DNA of 13,728 bases from an uncultured Rhodospirillaceae bacterium (lineage in GTDB: Bacteria; Pseudomonadota; Alphaproteobacteria; RF32; CAG-239): positions 1-13,728 of the forward strand of contig OMQI01000008.1 of NCBI GenBank assembly GCA_900313185.1. Direction: 5' to 3'. Below, piece by piece: positions 1-7,167 of this stretch. Under the pieces are notes generated by a model, which saw nothing but the letters and a program-made list of their open reading frames with translations, was not told the DNA's origin and searched no databases. Both the position numbers and the translations under genes were made by a program. Positions within the stretch are counted from its first letter, which is position 1. Every line of letters starts with the position of its first letter.

Positions 1-377
1 GCATTAACTGCCATATCAATACCACGCTTAACATCTTGCGGATTCATACCGGCAGCAACCGCTTTGCAGCCTTCACGAATGATGCACTCGGCCAAAACGG
101 TTGCGGTTGTAGTACCATCACCGGCCTTATCGGCAGTTTTTTGCGCAACTTCTTTAATAAGTTGAGCGCCCATATTTTCAAACTTATCAGCCAAAACCAC
201 TTCTTTTGCTACCGAAACACCGTCTTTGGTTAATTTTGGTGCGCCATACGATTTATCAAGCATTACATTACGACCTTTAGGGCCTAATGTAACCTTTACG
301 GTTTTTGCCAAAGTTTCAACGCCCTTAAGCATTTTGCTGCGAGCGTCTGTTCCGAATTTAATATCTTTTGCAGCCAT
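1..377 (-). CDS. groEL: Chaperonin GroEL (Hsp60), N-terminal part, cut by window edge
   Basis: The reverse strand encodes the first 125 residues of GroEL, the ATP-driven cytosolic folding chamber that works with GroES. The N-terminus reads MAAKDIKFGTDARSKML, followed by the family's nucleotide-binding motif VTLGPKGRNVML and then AGDGTTTATVLA, which carries the catalytic-region aspartate. The equatorial ATP-binding domain is therefore intact as far as it is visible; the intermediate and apical domains lie outside the window. The start ATG at 377-375 has a GAGG ribosome site about 7 nt upstream. The gap to the groES stop is only 11 nt, so the two are one operon. Identification is secure. Confidence 0.98.
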   Translation of the reverse strand, partial: MAAKDIKFGTDARSKMLKGVETLAKTVKVTLGPKGRNVMLDKSYGAPKLTKDGVSVAKEVVLADKFENMGAQLIKEVAQKTADKAGDGTTTATVLAECIIREGCKAVAAGMNPQDVKRGIDMAVN

Positions 378-388
378 TTTTATACCTC

Positions 389-676
389 TTATTCAACTAT
401 TGCCAATATATCAGATTCTTTGATAATCAAACGGGATTCTCCACCGATTTTGATTTCGGTTCCACCCCATTTGGCGAACAATACACGATCGCCCACTTTT
501 ACCGACATCGGCAAAATTTTACCTTCTTCGGTTCTGAAACCGTTGCCAACCGCTTCAACAACACCTTCGGACGGTTTTTCCTGTGCGTTGTCCGGAATAA
601 TAATTCCGCCGGCAGTTTTGGTTTCTTCATCAACACGCTTTACTAAAACCTTATCGTGTAACGGTTTAATGTTCAT
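389..676 (-). CDS. groES: Co-chaperonin GroES (Hsp10)
   Basis: This 95-residue protein is the normal length for GroES, the heptameric lid of the GroEL chamber. Family landmarks are the N-terminal IKPLHDKVLVKR strand, the mobile loop around residues 17-32 with GGIIIPD (GroEL contact), VGDRVLFAKWGGTEI and the closing IIKESDILAIVE. The start has a GGAG site 8 nt upstream. It is followed 11 nt later by groEL. The 89-bp spacer upstream, after the AAA ATPase gene, holds a possible promoter, so groESL can probably be expressed separately from the genes before it. No CIRCE (HrcA) operator is recognisable there. Confidence 0.98.
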   Translation of the reverse strand: MNIKPLHDKVLVKRVDEETKTAGGIIIPDNAQEKPSEGVVEAVGNGFRTEEGKILPMSVKVGDRVLFAKWGGTEIKIGGESRLIIKESDILAIVE

Positions 677-709
677 TTTTTTGACTCCATAAAATTAAAT
701 ATTCTAAAA

Positions 710-746
710 CTAATAGTTAGTTAGTGTTGCAAATTTTCAAAGTCAA
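710..746 (-). promoter_or_regulatory. Putative groESL promoter (sigma-70 or heat-shock type)
   Basis: On the minus strand TTGACT (746-741) runs directly into TTGAAA (740-735), and CTATTAG lies at 716-710. CTTTGAAA with CTATTA 18 nt later loosely resembles a sigma-32 promoter. TTGACT with TAACTA 17 nt later is the sigma-70 reading. A 17-bp imperfect inverted repeat (ACTAA-N7-TTAGT, 709-725) overlaps the -10 side. The assignment rests on position upstream of groES and a partial consensus match only. Confidence 0.4.
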
Positions 747-765
747 TAAGTAAACCGAAATTTTT

Positions 766-2607
766 TTATAATTCTTTGTTTTTGAGTTCGTCTTTGAGCA
801 TATTTAACAATGTATCGGCGTCATCCAAGCAACCGAGAATAAGCGCTTTTTTCTTCACTACCGAAAAATCACCGCTGGTCAAATTACGCATTTCCGAAAG
901 TTCTAGCGGAGCCATCAGACCAAAAATTTTTTCAAAAGCATAGCGTGATTGTTGCGGTGTTAAATAATCGAAATGCAATTTAAACACAAATCGACGTAAA
1001 ATTGCTTTATCAACCCTATTTAATAGGTTGGAAGTACCGCAAAGCGGAGTAGAACAACTCTCCAAGCAAGAAAGAAAAGTATTGGTCATATCGCTTTTCC
1101 ATTTGTTGGTACTTCCGTTATCTGAATCACGATCTGATATGATGCCTTCGATTTCATCGATAATCAGCATAGCGTCCTTTTCTTTGGCCTCCTCAAACAT
1201 TTCCAAAACATTTTTGGAAGGTTGTCCCTGATATTTGGAAAATAACTCTGCAGGCTTCTTTTCTACGGTGTTAAGACCTATTGTTTGTGCCAAATAACGT
1301 AAAAAATAGCTTTTTCCGGTTCCCGGAGGACCATAAATCAAAATAGAAAACGGATTCTCATTATCATAATGTTTGAGTTTTTCAATTAAAGAAGCTACAT
1401 TGGTATCGCAATTTATCAATCCGGTATCAAATTCGGTAAGAGGTTTAATATATTCGTTACCGCCGAACTTAATTTTCAATTCTTCTTTTATAAGTCCTAT
1501 TATATCAGGAGTATTATTAATATTCAGATATTGAGCTTGCTTTGCAATGCGGGCAAAATCATCTATAACCAATCCGCTGATACGCTTGAGTTCATTCGGA
1601 GCAGGATTTTTGAAAAATAACTCATATGCGGCTTCTTCCTGTTCATCGTTCATATATCCGAATTTAATTTTAAATAAAAATTGCGAAATAAAATCTCTCG
1701 GCAATATATTTATATCATTGATTATCAGCACGATATTTATCGTCTGTGCCTTTAATATATTTGCCAGTTTATAGCAATACTTGGCATCCTTAAAAATCAG
1801 CCCGTATTCATCTCTGACAATTACCAATCTGGTTTCCGGTTTTATTTTTTCAAATGCATTGTTAATATTCAAGGCATCAATATGACAAACCGAGGCGCTG
1901 CGTTGTTGCTGTTTCATATGTTCGCAAAGTTCGGCTGCGAGATACTGAGCAAAACGATTTTTACCACTGCCTTCAGGTCCGTGCAGAATTATGGAAAAAT
2001 GGCTTTTATCTGCATTATTCACTATAGATTCGGCAATTTTATTAAGGTTTTTATCGGCATTTATAAAATCAAACGAAGTAAAAGCATTTCTGGTATTGAT
2101 GTAATTTTTATATTCTTCTATAGCAACTTCACTACCGTGACTGATAGCCATATTATAATATTCTTCTGCCAACTTATTGCTGTCTAACCCACGCAAGGTT
2201 TTGGCATCAAGATTAAGTTTATAAAAACGAGCAAAATACAAGTACGGAATCGGAGAATTTACATCAATAAGTTTTGATTCTTCCAAAAGATAAATTATAT
2301 TATCACAAGTAACATTAATATCACTGCTCGACATTTTCGAAGAATTATTTTTCAGTAACATTATGCAAACATACGCAAATTCATTATAGAACTTCACGGG
2401 CAAATCGTGTTTTTTTCTTTTTTCAAAAATTTTATTAAAAATTTTCAATGCGTATTTTATATCCTCATTGGCATAGTCATACTTTTGCAAATAATTGCAA
2501 AGCATATTTATGGCCCTATCATAATTATTCTGAGATAATGCCTCTTCGATATGTTTACGGGCTAATTCTTTCTTATTGTTGTCATTTGCATTGTATCCGG
2601 CTGACAT
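766..2607 (-). CDS. Tandem AAA ATPase with N-terminal helical-repeat region, function unknown
   Basis: This 613-residue cytosolic protein has no signal or membrane segment. Residues about 14-170 are helical and TPR-like (short ALSQNNYDRAINML type units). A first P-loop module follows with GPEGSGKN (210-217) and LVIVRDE (261-267); the Ser/Thr after the Walker A lysine is Asn, so this module may be weak or inactive. The second AAA module looks complete: GPPGTGKS (426-433), Walker B LIIDE (481-485), sensor-1-like TSN (525-527) and AILRRF with arginine-finger candidates R538/R539, like classical AAA remodelling ATPases. The start ATG at 2607 has a strong GAGGGAG site (2622-2616) that overlaps the stop of the upstream prepilin-peptidase-like gene, so the two are probably translationally coupled. 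The substrate is unknown; a role in protein unfolding or complex remodelling is inference. I know no gene name for it. Confidence 0.85.
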   Translation of the reverse strand: MSAGYNANDNNKKELARKHIEEALSQNNYDRAINMLCNYLQKYDYANEDIKYALKIFNKIFEKRKKHDLPVKFYNEFAYVCIMLLKNNSSKMSSSDINVTCDNIIYLLEESKLIDVNSPIPYLYFARFYKLNLDAKTLRGLDSNKLAEEYYNMAISHGSEVAIEEYKNYINTRNAFTSFDFINADKNLNKIAESIVNNADKSHFSIILHGPEGSGKNRFAQYLAAELCEHMKQQQRSASVCHIDALNINNAFEKIKPETRLVIVRDEYGLIFKDAKYCYKLANILKAQTINIVLIINDINILPRDFISQFLFKIKFGYMNDEQEEAAYELFFKNPAPNELKRISGLVIDDFARIAKQAQYLNINNTPDIIGLIKEELKIKFGGNEYIKPLTEFDTGLINCDTNVASLIEKLKHYDNENPFSILIYGPPGTGKSYFLRYLAQTIGLNTVEKKPAELFSKYQGQPSKNVLEMFEEAKEKDAMLIIDEIEGIISDRDSDNGSTNKWKSDMTNTFLSCLESCSTPLCGTSNLLNRVDKAILRRFVFKLHFDYLTPQQSRYAFEKIFGLMAPLELSEMRNLTSGDFSVVKKKALILGCLDDADTLLNMLKDELKNKEL

Positions 2608-2620
2608 TTGATAATCTCCC

Positions 2621-3334
2621 TCAAATTCCGAACAAAAATGTAATAATAATTAATGTTGCATACACTATTGACGGTCCGAAAGGCCCTACTTTTTTGCGAT
2701 TTATCAAGCAACTTAAGGCAAAAATCACACACGAACCTAAAATAATATAGGCAATGATTTCAGCCCCTACCCAAGCACCGATAGCGCACAAGAGTTTTAT
2801 ATCTCCGCCGCCGAAAGCTTCGGGATATTTCCACACAATAAACATTGAAGCCACTACCGGCATCATATATCCCATAATTGCCCCAATAACACTGTTTTGT
2901 TCATAACTGATAAAATCAGGATCAACTGTTGCTAACCAAGTGCCATGCTGTGCAGCATAGGCAAAACCTAAAACCAAAAGCGGTAAAGTCAAAATATCGG
3001 GAAGCAGCATAAAACGTTTATCAAATTCGGCCAATAACAGCAAAATCCACAAAAAGCTTATATACCACCAAGTAAAATAATGGTCAAAATTAAGCGCAAA
3101 CAAATAGGTCGCCGCGGCAGTAAAAATTCCCCAACCGAGCGAACGCATCAAATAACGCTTAAACAACCCCATATACGCCTGATTTTCTTTCAATTTTTTC
3201 CACGGCATATAGTGTGACGGGATAAACAATTTAAGAAGTATATACCCCATCGTTGCCGGCATCAATTTACCGATACGCCTTGCCAAATAAGGAATTAAAC
3301 AGCCGAAAATAAAACCGTAAACCACATAACTCAT
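2621..3334 (-). CDS. Prepilin peptidase-like membrane protease (A24 family) without zinc cysteines
   Basis: This 237-residue polytopic membrane protein resembles the type IV prepilin peptidase (PilD/GspO) protease half. Conserved pieces are AEFDKRFMLLPDILTLPLL, GGGDIKLLCAIGAWVG and VGPFGPS near the C-terminus. By alignment from memory with PilD, the catalytic aspartates are D105 (AEFD) and D178 (GGGD). PilD-type enzymes cleave prepilin leaders at the inner face of the cytoplasmic membrane and N-methylate the product; here the roughly 100-residue N-terminal region has no CxxC pairs at all, so zinc binding and probably methylation are missing. The enzyme is shorter than usual (about 290). The start ATG at 3334 has GGAG 7 nt upstream. 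It is followed after 13 nt by the AAA ATPase gene. No pilin or secretion gene is in the window, so its substrate is unknown. Confidence 0.85.
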   Translation of the reverse strand: MSYVVYGFIFGCLIPYLARRIGKLMPATMGYILLKLFIPSHYMPWKKLKENQAYMGLFKRYLMRSLGWGIFTAAATYLFALNFDHYFTWWYISFLWILLLLAEFDKRFMLLPDILTLPLLVLGFAYAAQHGTWLATVDPDFISYEQNSVIGAIMGYMMPVVASMFIVWKYPEAFGGGDIKLLCAIGAWVGAEIIAYIILGSCVIFALSCLINRKKVGPFGPSIVYATLIIITFLFGI

Positions 3335-3488
3335 CGTTTTTCTCCTTTACTCAACACTATAATAGCGCAAACGATAAAATTTTATTAATTATTTTGCTAC
3401 TTTTTACCACAAATTAATTGCCTGTTAAATAATTTGTGCTACATTGTCGCCAACTTGGTTTAAATTGCAATTTATAAAGGTTATAAAA
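3335..3488. promoter_or_regulatory. Divergent spacer between the prepilin-peptidase-like gene and tolQ
   Basis: This AT-rich 154-bp region must hold promoters in both directions. Toward tolQ, TTTACC (3403-3408) and TTAAAT (3425-3430) with 16 nt between them are a weak candidate. Toward the peptidase, TATTAT on the minus strand (3364-3359) is a good -10 but has no convincing -35. AAGG at 3477-3480 is the tolQ ribosome site. No strong operator or terminator is visible. Confidence 0.35.
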
Positions 3489-4238
3489 ATGACATCACAA
3501 GCACTTTCAGATGTTGCTCAAACGGCAACGGAACAAATGTCTTTATGGGATATGGTATGGTCTTCTGACACTATTACCAAAGTTGTTATGATTGGTTTAA
3601 TTGCCGCTTCTGTTTGGTCGTGGGCAATTATTTTGGAAAAATTTGCTACCTTACGCAATGTCCGCAGTCAATCTAAAAAATTTGAAGAGGCCTTTTGGTC
3701 AGGAGGTTCTTTGGATCGCCTGTATGAAGCCATCGGTAATCGCCCTCGTGATCCGATGTCGGCGATTTTTGTTGCCGCCATGCGTGAATGGAAACGCAAT
3801 ACCCTGATGAAAGGTAAAGCCGACAGAAGTATCCGCGGTGTTTCTTTGCAACAACGTATTGAAAAAGCAATGTCTGTTTCCATTGATAAAGAATTGGATA
3901 ACCTTGACACGCATCTGGGCTTTTTAGCCACTACCGGTTCGGTAGCCCCGTTAATCGGGTTATTCGGTACGGTTTGGGGTATTATTAACAGCTTTAATGC
4001 CATTGCCGTAACTCAAAGCAATTCTCTTTCCGCAATGGCTCCGGGTATTGCCGAAGCTTTGTTTACCACAGCTTTCGGTTTAATTGCCGCCATTCCGGCA
4101 GTAGTTGCCTATAACACCATATCTTCTTCAATTGACCGCTATGCTAAAACGCTTGATAATTTTATGGCGGAATTTTCCACCATCTTATCACGTGAAATTG
4201 ATGAAACAACCTTAAAAGCCGATTTGGCCGGAGAATAA
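3489..4238 (+). CDS. tolQ: TolQ, proton-channel subunit of the Tol-Pal motor
   Basis: TolQ forms, with TolR, the inner-membrane proton channel that drives TolA and outer-membrane constriction at division. The 249-residue protein has the family's three membrane segments at about 31-50, 145-168 and 186-208, with the large cytoplasmic loop between the first two. Signature stretches are FLATTGSVAPLIGLFGTVWG (145-164) and GIAEALFTTAFGLIAAIPAV (186-205), whose conserved Thr residues line the channel in the MotA/ExbB/TolQ family. A TTG at 3444 would add 15 residues, but the ATG at 3489 has AAGG 8 nt upstream and gives the normal TolQ N-terminus. tolR starts 3 nt after the stop. ybgC, often upstream of tolQ, is not here. 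ExbB is the alternative, but the tolA that follows settles it. Confidence 0.96.
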   Translation: MTSQALSDVAQTATEQMSLWDMVWSSDTITKVVMIGLIAASVWSWAIILEKFATLRNVRSQSKKFEEAFWSGGSLDRLYEAIGNRPRDPMSAIFVAAMREWKRNTLMKGKADRSIRGVSLQQRIEKAMSVSIDKELDNLDTHLGFLATTGSVAPLIGLFGTVWGIINSFNAIAVTQSNSLSAMAPGIAEALFTTAFGLIAAIPAVVAYNTISSSIDRYAKTLDNFMAEFSTILSREIDETTLKADLAGE

Positions 4239-4241
4239 AAT

Positions 4242-4703
4242 ATGCCTTTATTGCAAAATTCAGCCTACAATCGCCGTCAATCACGTCGCAAAGCCGATGT
4301 TAACATTACTAACTTGATGGATGTTATGATGGTGCTTTTGGTAGTGTTTATGGTTGCTGCTCCGTTGATGACTTCGGGTATTCCGCTTAACTTACCTAAA
4401 GTTGGCGGTAAAGCATTAACCGGCAACGACACGTCCATAAACATCAGTGTAGACGCCGACGGTTATTATTACATAGGTAAAAGTGTGGTGCGTGATGAAG
4501 AAATTCTCCCTAAATTAAAAGCAATTAAAGGAGAAAATGATGAACTTACAGTTACCATTTCCGGCGATACTGTCGCCGAATACGGCAGAGTTATCGGTTT
4601 GATGGCAATGCTCAAAGAAGCAGGCTACGAAAAAGTAGGTTTGAAAACCGAGTCAAAAGCTCTTGTGGCTCCGTCCAAAGGAAATAATCAGAAAAAGAAA
4701 TAA
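4242..4703 (+). CDS. tolR: TolR, periplasmic and channel subunit of the Tol-Pal motor
   Basis: This 153-residue single-pass protein has the ExbD/TolR layout: a short basic cytoplasmic tail (RRQSRRKADVNITNLMD), one membrane segment at about 24-43, and a periplasmic domain. Asp27, at the start of the membrane segment (NLMDVMMVLLVVFMV), matches the proton-carrying Asp of TolR. The periplasmic part ends with the usual VTISGDTVAEYGRVIGLMAM and KVGLKTE strands. The GGAG in the tolQ 3' end (GGAGAATAAAATATG) serves as ribosome site. The gene is tightly packed between tolQ (3-nt gap) and tolA (6-nt gap), so the three are one transcript. The Lys-rich C-terminal tail (NNQKKK) is a minor peculiarity. Confidence 0.95.
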   Translation: MPLLQNSAYNRRQSRRKADVNITNLMDVMMVLLVVFMVAAPLMTSGIPLNLPKVGGKALTGNDTSINISVDADGYYYIGKSVVRDEEILPKLKAIKGENDELTVTISGDTVAEYGRVIGLMAMLKEAGYEKVGLKTESKALVAPSKGNNQKKK

Positions 4704-4709
4704 ACGCTG

Positions 4710-5702
4710 ATGAATAAGTACTTGAAACAATCCATTATATTACACGTAGCGGTATTTGCGGCGTTGTTCATTCGTTTGCCTAATTTTTGGCATCACGATA
4801 TGACACTCGGTGAAGCCCCTATCATCGTGGATTTGTCTCAAGTCAAAATTGATGAATTTACAAACCTGCCGACTAAAGCGGAATTTGGTCCGGAAGATCG
4901 TAAAGCCACAGTTGAAGAACATAAGGAAGAACAATATACGCAAGACAGCGCACCGGAGCCGGAGCCTAAACCGGAAGTAAAAGAGGAGCCTCAAAAGACA
5001 GAACCTGAATCGGAACCTGAAGTAAAAGAAGAAATCAAAGAAGATTATTTGGAGGAACCTACACCGGTACCGGATAAAAAACCGGAAAAGAAACCGGACC
5101 CTAAACCTACTCCTAAACGTCCGCCGACTCCGAGTTCTAAGCCTAAACCGAAGCCGAAACCGCAACCAAAGCCGGATAACGTTGATAAAAATAAAAAACA
5201 GGAAGAACAGGCGAAGGTTCGCAGTAATGCCTTAAAGAGTTTGATGCAGGAAATCGATAACGATAAAAATATTGATATCGGTGAAAAAACACAAACGGCA
5301 ATGATTAAAGAAGGAACACAGGTCAACAATATGGGTATTGAAGGTGGTAACAGCAAAGGCTCGTATTTCAGTGATTTGACTATTTCGGAAACTGATGCCA
5401 TCGCAAGTTTGTTGCGCCAAAATTGGAACTTAGATCCGGGAGCTATCGGTATTGAAGGCATGATGGTTGAAATTCGTGTTCACTTGACTCGTGACGGGAC
5501 TATTCAGAAGATTGAATTTGTTGACCAAAGCAGGTTCAACAGTGACCCGTCATATCGCTCGGTAGCCGAAAGTGCACAAAGAGCAATTATTGCCACTCAG
5601 CAGGCATTTAAAGAGGTATTCGGACAGAAGTATGCCGACCGTTATGATGTATGGAACACATTGCGTTTATACTTTGATCCGCTTGATAAAGGAGTAAGAT
5701 AA
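4710..5702 (+). CDS. tolA: TolA, envelope-spanning arm of the Tol-Pal system, with a Pro-rich linker
   Basis: TolA links the TolQR motor to TolB/Pal at the outer membrane. The 330-residue protein has one N-terminal membrane anchor (about 8-23, HVAVFAALFIRLPNF), a long charged middle and a C-terminal TolA/TonB-like domain (about 222-325) that ends with the family-like YDVWNTLRLYFDP. The middle is unusual: residues 81-156 are Pro-Glu and Pro-Lys repeats, as in TonB, whereas classical TolA has an Ala/Lys/Glu helical stalk. The ATG at 4710 follows the tolR stop by 6 nt and has no good Shine-Dalgarno, so translation probably depends on tolR. TolB and Pal genes, usually next, are absent: a convergent gene ends 6 bp downstream. 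TonB is an alternative for an isolated gene, but the tolQR context and the C-terminus favour TolA. Confidence 0.9.
   Translation: MNKYLKQSIILHVAVFAALFIRLPNFWHHDMTLGEAPIIVDLSQVKIDEFTNLPTKAEFGPEDRKATVEEHKEEQYTQDSAPEPEPKPEVKEEPQKTEPESEPEVKEEIKEDYLEEPTPVPDKKPEKKPDPKPTPKRPPTPSSKPKPKPKPQPKPDNVDKNKKQEEQAKVRSNALKSLMQEIDNDKNIDIGEKTQTAMIKEGTQVNNMGIEGGNSKGSYFSDLTISETDAIASLLRQNWNLDPGAIGIEGMMVEIRVHLTRDGTIQKIEFVDQSRFNSDPSYRSVAESAQRAIIATQQAFKEVFGQKYADRYDVWNTLRLYFDPLDKGVR
4950..5177 (+). repeat. Pro-Glu / Pro-Lys codon repeat inside tolA
   Basis: This is a low-complexity coding stretch with many CCG/CCT-GAA/AAA units (PEPEPKP early, KPKPKPKPQPKP late), covering TolA residues 81-156. It is prone to length change by slippage. 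Long opposite-strand frames here (Arg/Phe-rich products) are by-products of the repeat composition and not genes. Confidence 0.8.
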
Positions 5703-5708
5703 TACCTT

Positions 5709-7106
5709 TTATTGGTATTCCTCTTTACGACGCCACAGTGCCGGTTCTACTTCCTCGTACTTAGATAATGTTTCATCAGATATTTTGAAACGGGAAAACT
5801 CATTAAAGTCCGACGGATCTCTGTATTTTTTAGGTATGTTTATATAGTCAAGATACTTCACTTTATTTGTTTCGATAAACTCGTTTACATCATAATCCGG
5901 ATAGCGGTTAAATAAAATATTATCAATTTGTGCCATCATCGAAAACAGTTGATAATACGAAATCTTCTTAGAATATACATTAACATAACGAAAACATTCA
6001 TTAAATATATACTCATCTTCCTTGGGATTAAGTGCTTTTACTTTAGGAAATATTTGCGTATCATAATGCCAAACATAATTAAAATTCAGCCCGAATATCA
6101 CAAGAGTAGCAATAAGCATTACAATTGAAGCAATTTTATTCTTAATACTTGCCGCAACCGGAGCTGCCAACATTGCCAGAAATATAAACAGTATAATCAA
6201 GTAATGATGAAATACCGCCTTAAAATAAATATGTTGTATAATTTCCGCAATACAAAGCAAACCGATTGTATTGGTGTAAAAAGATGCCTGCCGTTTTTTT
6301 ATTTGCCACAACCACGTTCCCAAACCTATCAAAACAGGATACTTCCACAACAGTAACAGTGAGATGTCATAAATATGCATATATTCAAATAAATGGGCAT
6401 TAAGTATCCAATTAAGCTGAAAGTATGGTTCCCAAATATCATAAACTACATAAACAACCACAATAGATGCCATTATAACCAGCGGAATTATCGAAGATAC
6501 CGCAATATCCTTAACTATTTTTTTCTGCTTTGTCCACAAATATACCGACGGCACTATCAGCGGGAAAATACTAATTATTATATTTTGCAAAGCTAAAAAA
6601 GCAAAAGTGAAACTTATTGCACAATATACCATATCTTTGGTTTGAAATTTTTCGGCATAGCAAAAGAAATAATACAATCCCAAAAAGTAAAATACACGTG
6701 CAATAATATCCGGCTTAAGATGCGAAATGCAAAACCACATCGGAAAGAACATAAATAAAATAATCAAAAAATAGAGAATAATATCTTTTCCGCCCAAAAA
6801 TCTGTTTATTATTTTCCCGATAATAAACAGCATTATGCAAGAAAAGATAAGCGAAAATATACGAGAAACATAGTAAGCCAGAGCAAAATTATGCGGTAAA
6901 ATATACATAATCGGTGCAAACATATACCACAATAACGGATGATGATGTTCAAAAAAATCACGATACGGAACATAACCTTCCGACACCAAATAACTTATTT
7001 TTATATGTTCAAATCCGTCAAAAACTATGTAATTGGATAAGAACAAACACACAATTACGCCGACTATATTCAGAGATATAATAAACTTAAGTATTCTATC
7101 TTTCAT
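5709..7106 (-). CDS. GT-C fold membrane glycosyltransferase (GT39/ArnT-like)
   Basis: This 465-residue integral membrane protein has about ten hydrophobic segments in its first 345 residues and a soluble C-terminal tail of about 115. Near the N-terminus is the pattern typical of polyprenyl-phosphate-sugar-dependent transferases: FDGFEH (29-34, catalytic-loop Asp), then GYVPYRDFFEHHHPLLWY (44-61), and KPD (131-133). Such enzymes take a sugar from a lipid-phosphate donor and add it to lipid, glycan or protein on the outer face of the cytoplasmic membrane. The acceptor cannot be told. The ATG at 7106 has GGGA about 8 nt upstream. It lies just past the rubrerythrin terminator, so it needs its own promoter or read-through; no clear promoter is visible. 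It converges on tolA with only 6 bp between the stop codons. Confidence 0.75.
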   Translation of the reverse strand: MKDRILKFIISLNIVGVIVCLFLSNYIVFDGFEHIKISYLVSEGYVPYRDFFEHHHPLLWYMFAPIMYILPHNFALAYYVSRIFSLIFSCIMLFIIGKIINRFLGGKDIILYFLIILFMFFPMWFCISHLKPDIIARVFYFLGLYYFFCYAEKFQTKDMVYCAISFTFAFLALQNIIISIFPLIVPSVYLWTKQKKIVKDIAVSSIIPLVIMASIVVVYVVYDIWEPYFQLNWILNAHLFEYMHIYDISLLLLWKYPVLIGLGTWLWQIKKRQASFYTNTIGLLCIAEIIQHIYFKAVFHHYLIILFIFLAMLAAPVAASIKNKIASIVMLIATLVIFGLNFNYVWHYDTQIFPKVKALNPKEDEYIFNECFRYVNVYSKKISYYQLFSMMAQIDNILFNRYPDYDVNEFIETNKVKYLDYINIPKKYRDPSDFNEFSRFKISDETLSKYEEVEPALWRRKEEYQ

Positions 7107-7120
7107 CTAAATTTCCCGTA

Positions 7121-7149
7121 AAAGAAAAAGGTTGAGAACAATCTCAACC
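7121..7149 (-). terminator. Rho-independent terminator of the rubrerythrin gene
   Basis: Read on the minus strand, an 8-bp perfect stem (GGTTGAGA / TCTCAACC, loop TTGT) at 7149-7130 is followed by TTTTTCTTTT. It begins 18 nt after the rubrerythrin stop. This is the clearest terminator in the window; it works only in the minus direction because the T-tract is on that side. Confidence 0.85.
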
Positions 7150-7167
7150 CTTCCTGTCACTATATAA

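Noticed and set aside
677..765. CIRCE operator before groES
   Set aside because: The TTAGCACTC-N9-GAGTGCTAA pattern is not present; only a loose TTAGTGTTGC half and a short ACTAA/TTAGT repeat are seen.
1882..2187. Plus-strand frame of about 100 codons inside the AAA ATPase gene
   Set aside because: It is a shadow of the minus-strand gene, with no ribosome site and no recognisable domain.
3444..3488. Upstream TTG start for tolQ
   Set aside because: No ribosome site is visible before it, and the added 15 residues are not TolQ-like; ATG 3489 has AAGG at the right distance.
4740..5461. Long opposite-strand frames under tolA with Arg- or Phe-rich products
   Set aside because: They arise from the Pro/Glu/Lys codon repeats on the plus strand; composition is unlike real proteins and TolA explains the region.
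5701..5719. Short inverted repeat AATACC-N7-GGTATT between tolA and the glycosyltransferase gene as a shared terminator
   Set aside because: The stem is 6 bp and AT-rich, overlaps both stop codons and has no T-tract in either direction.
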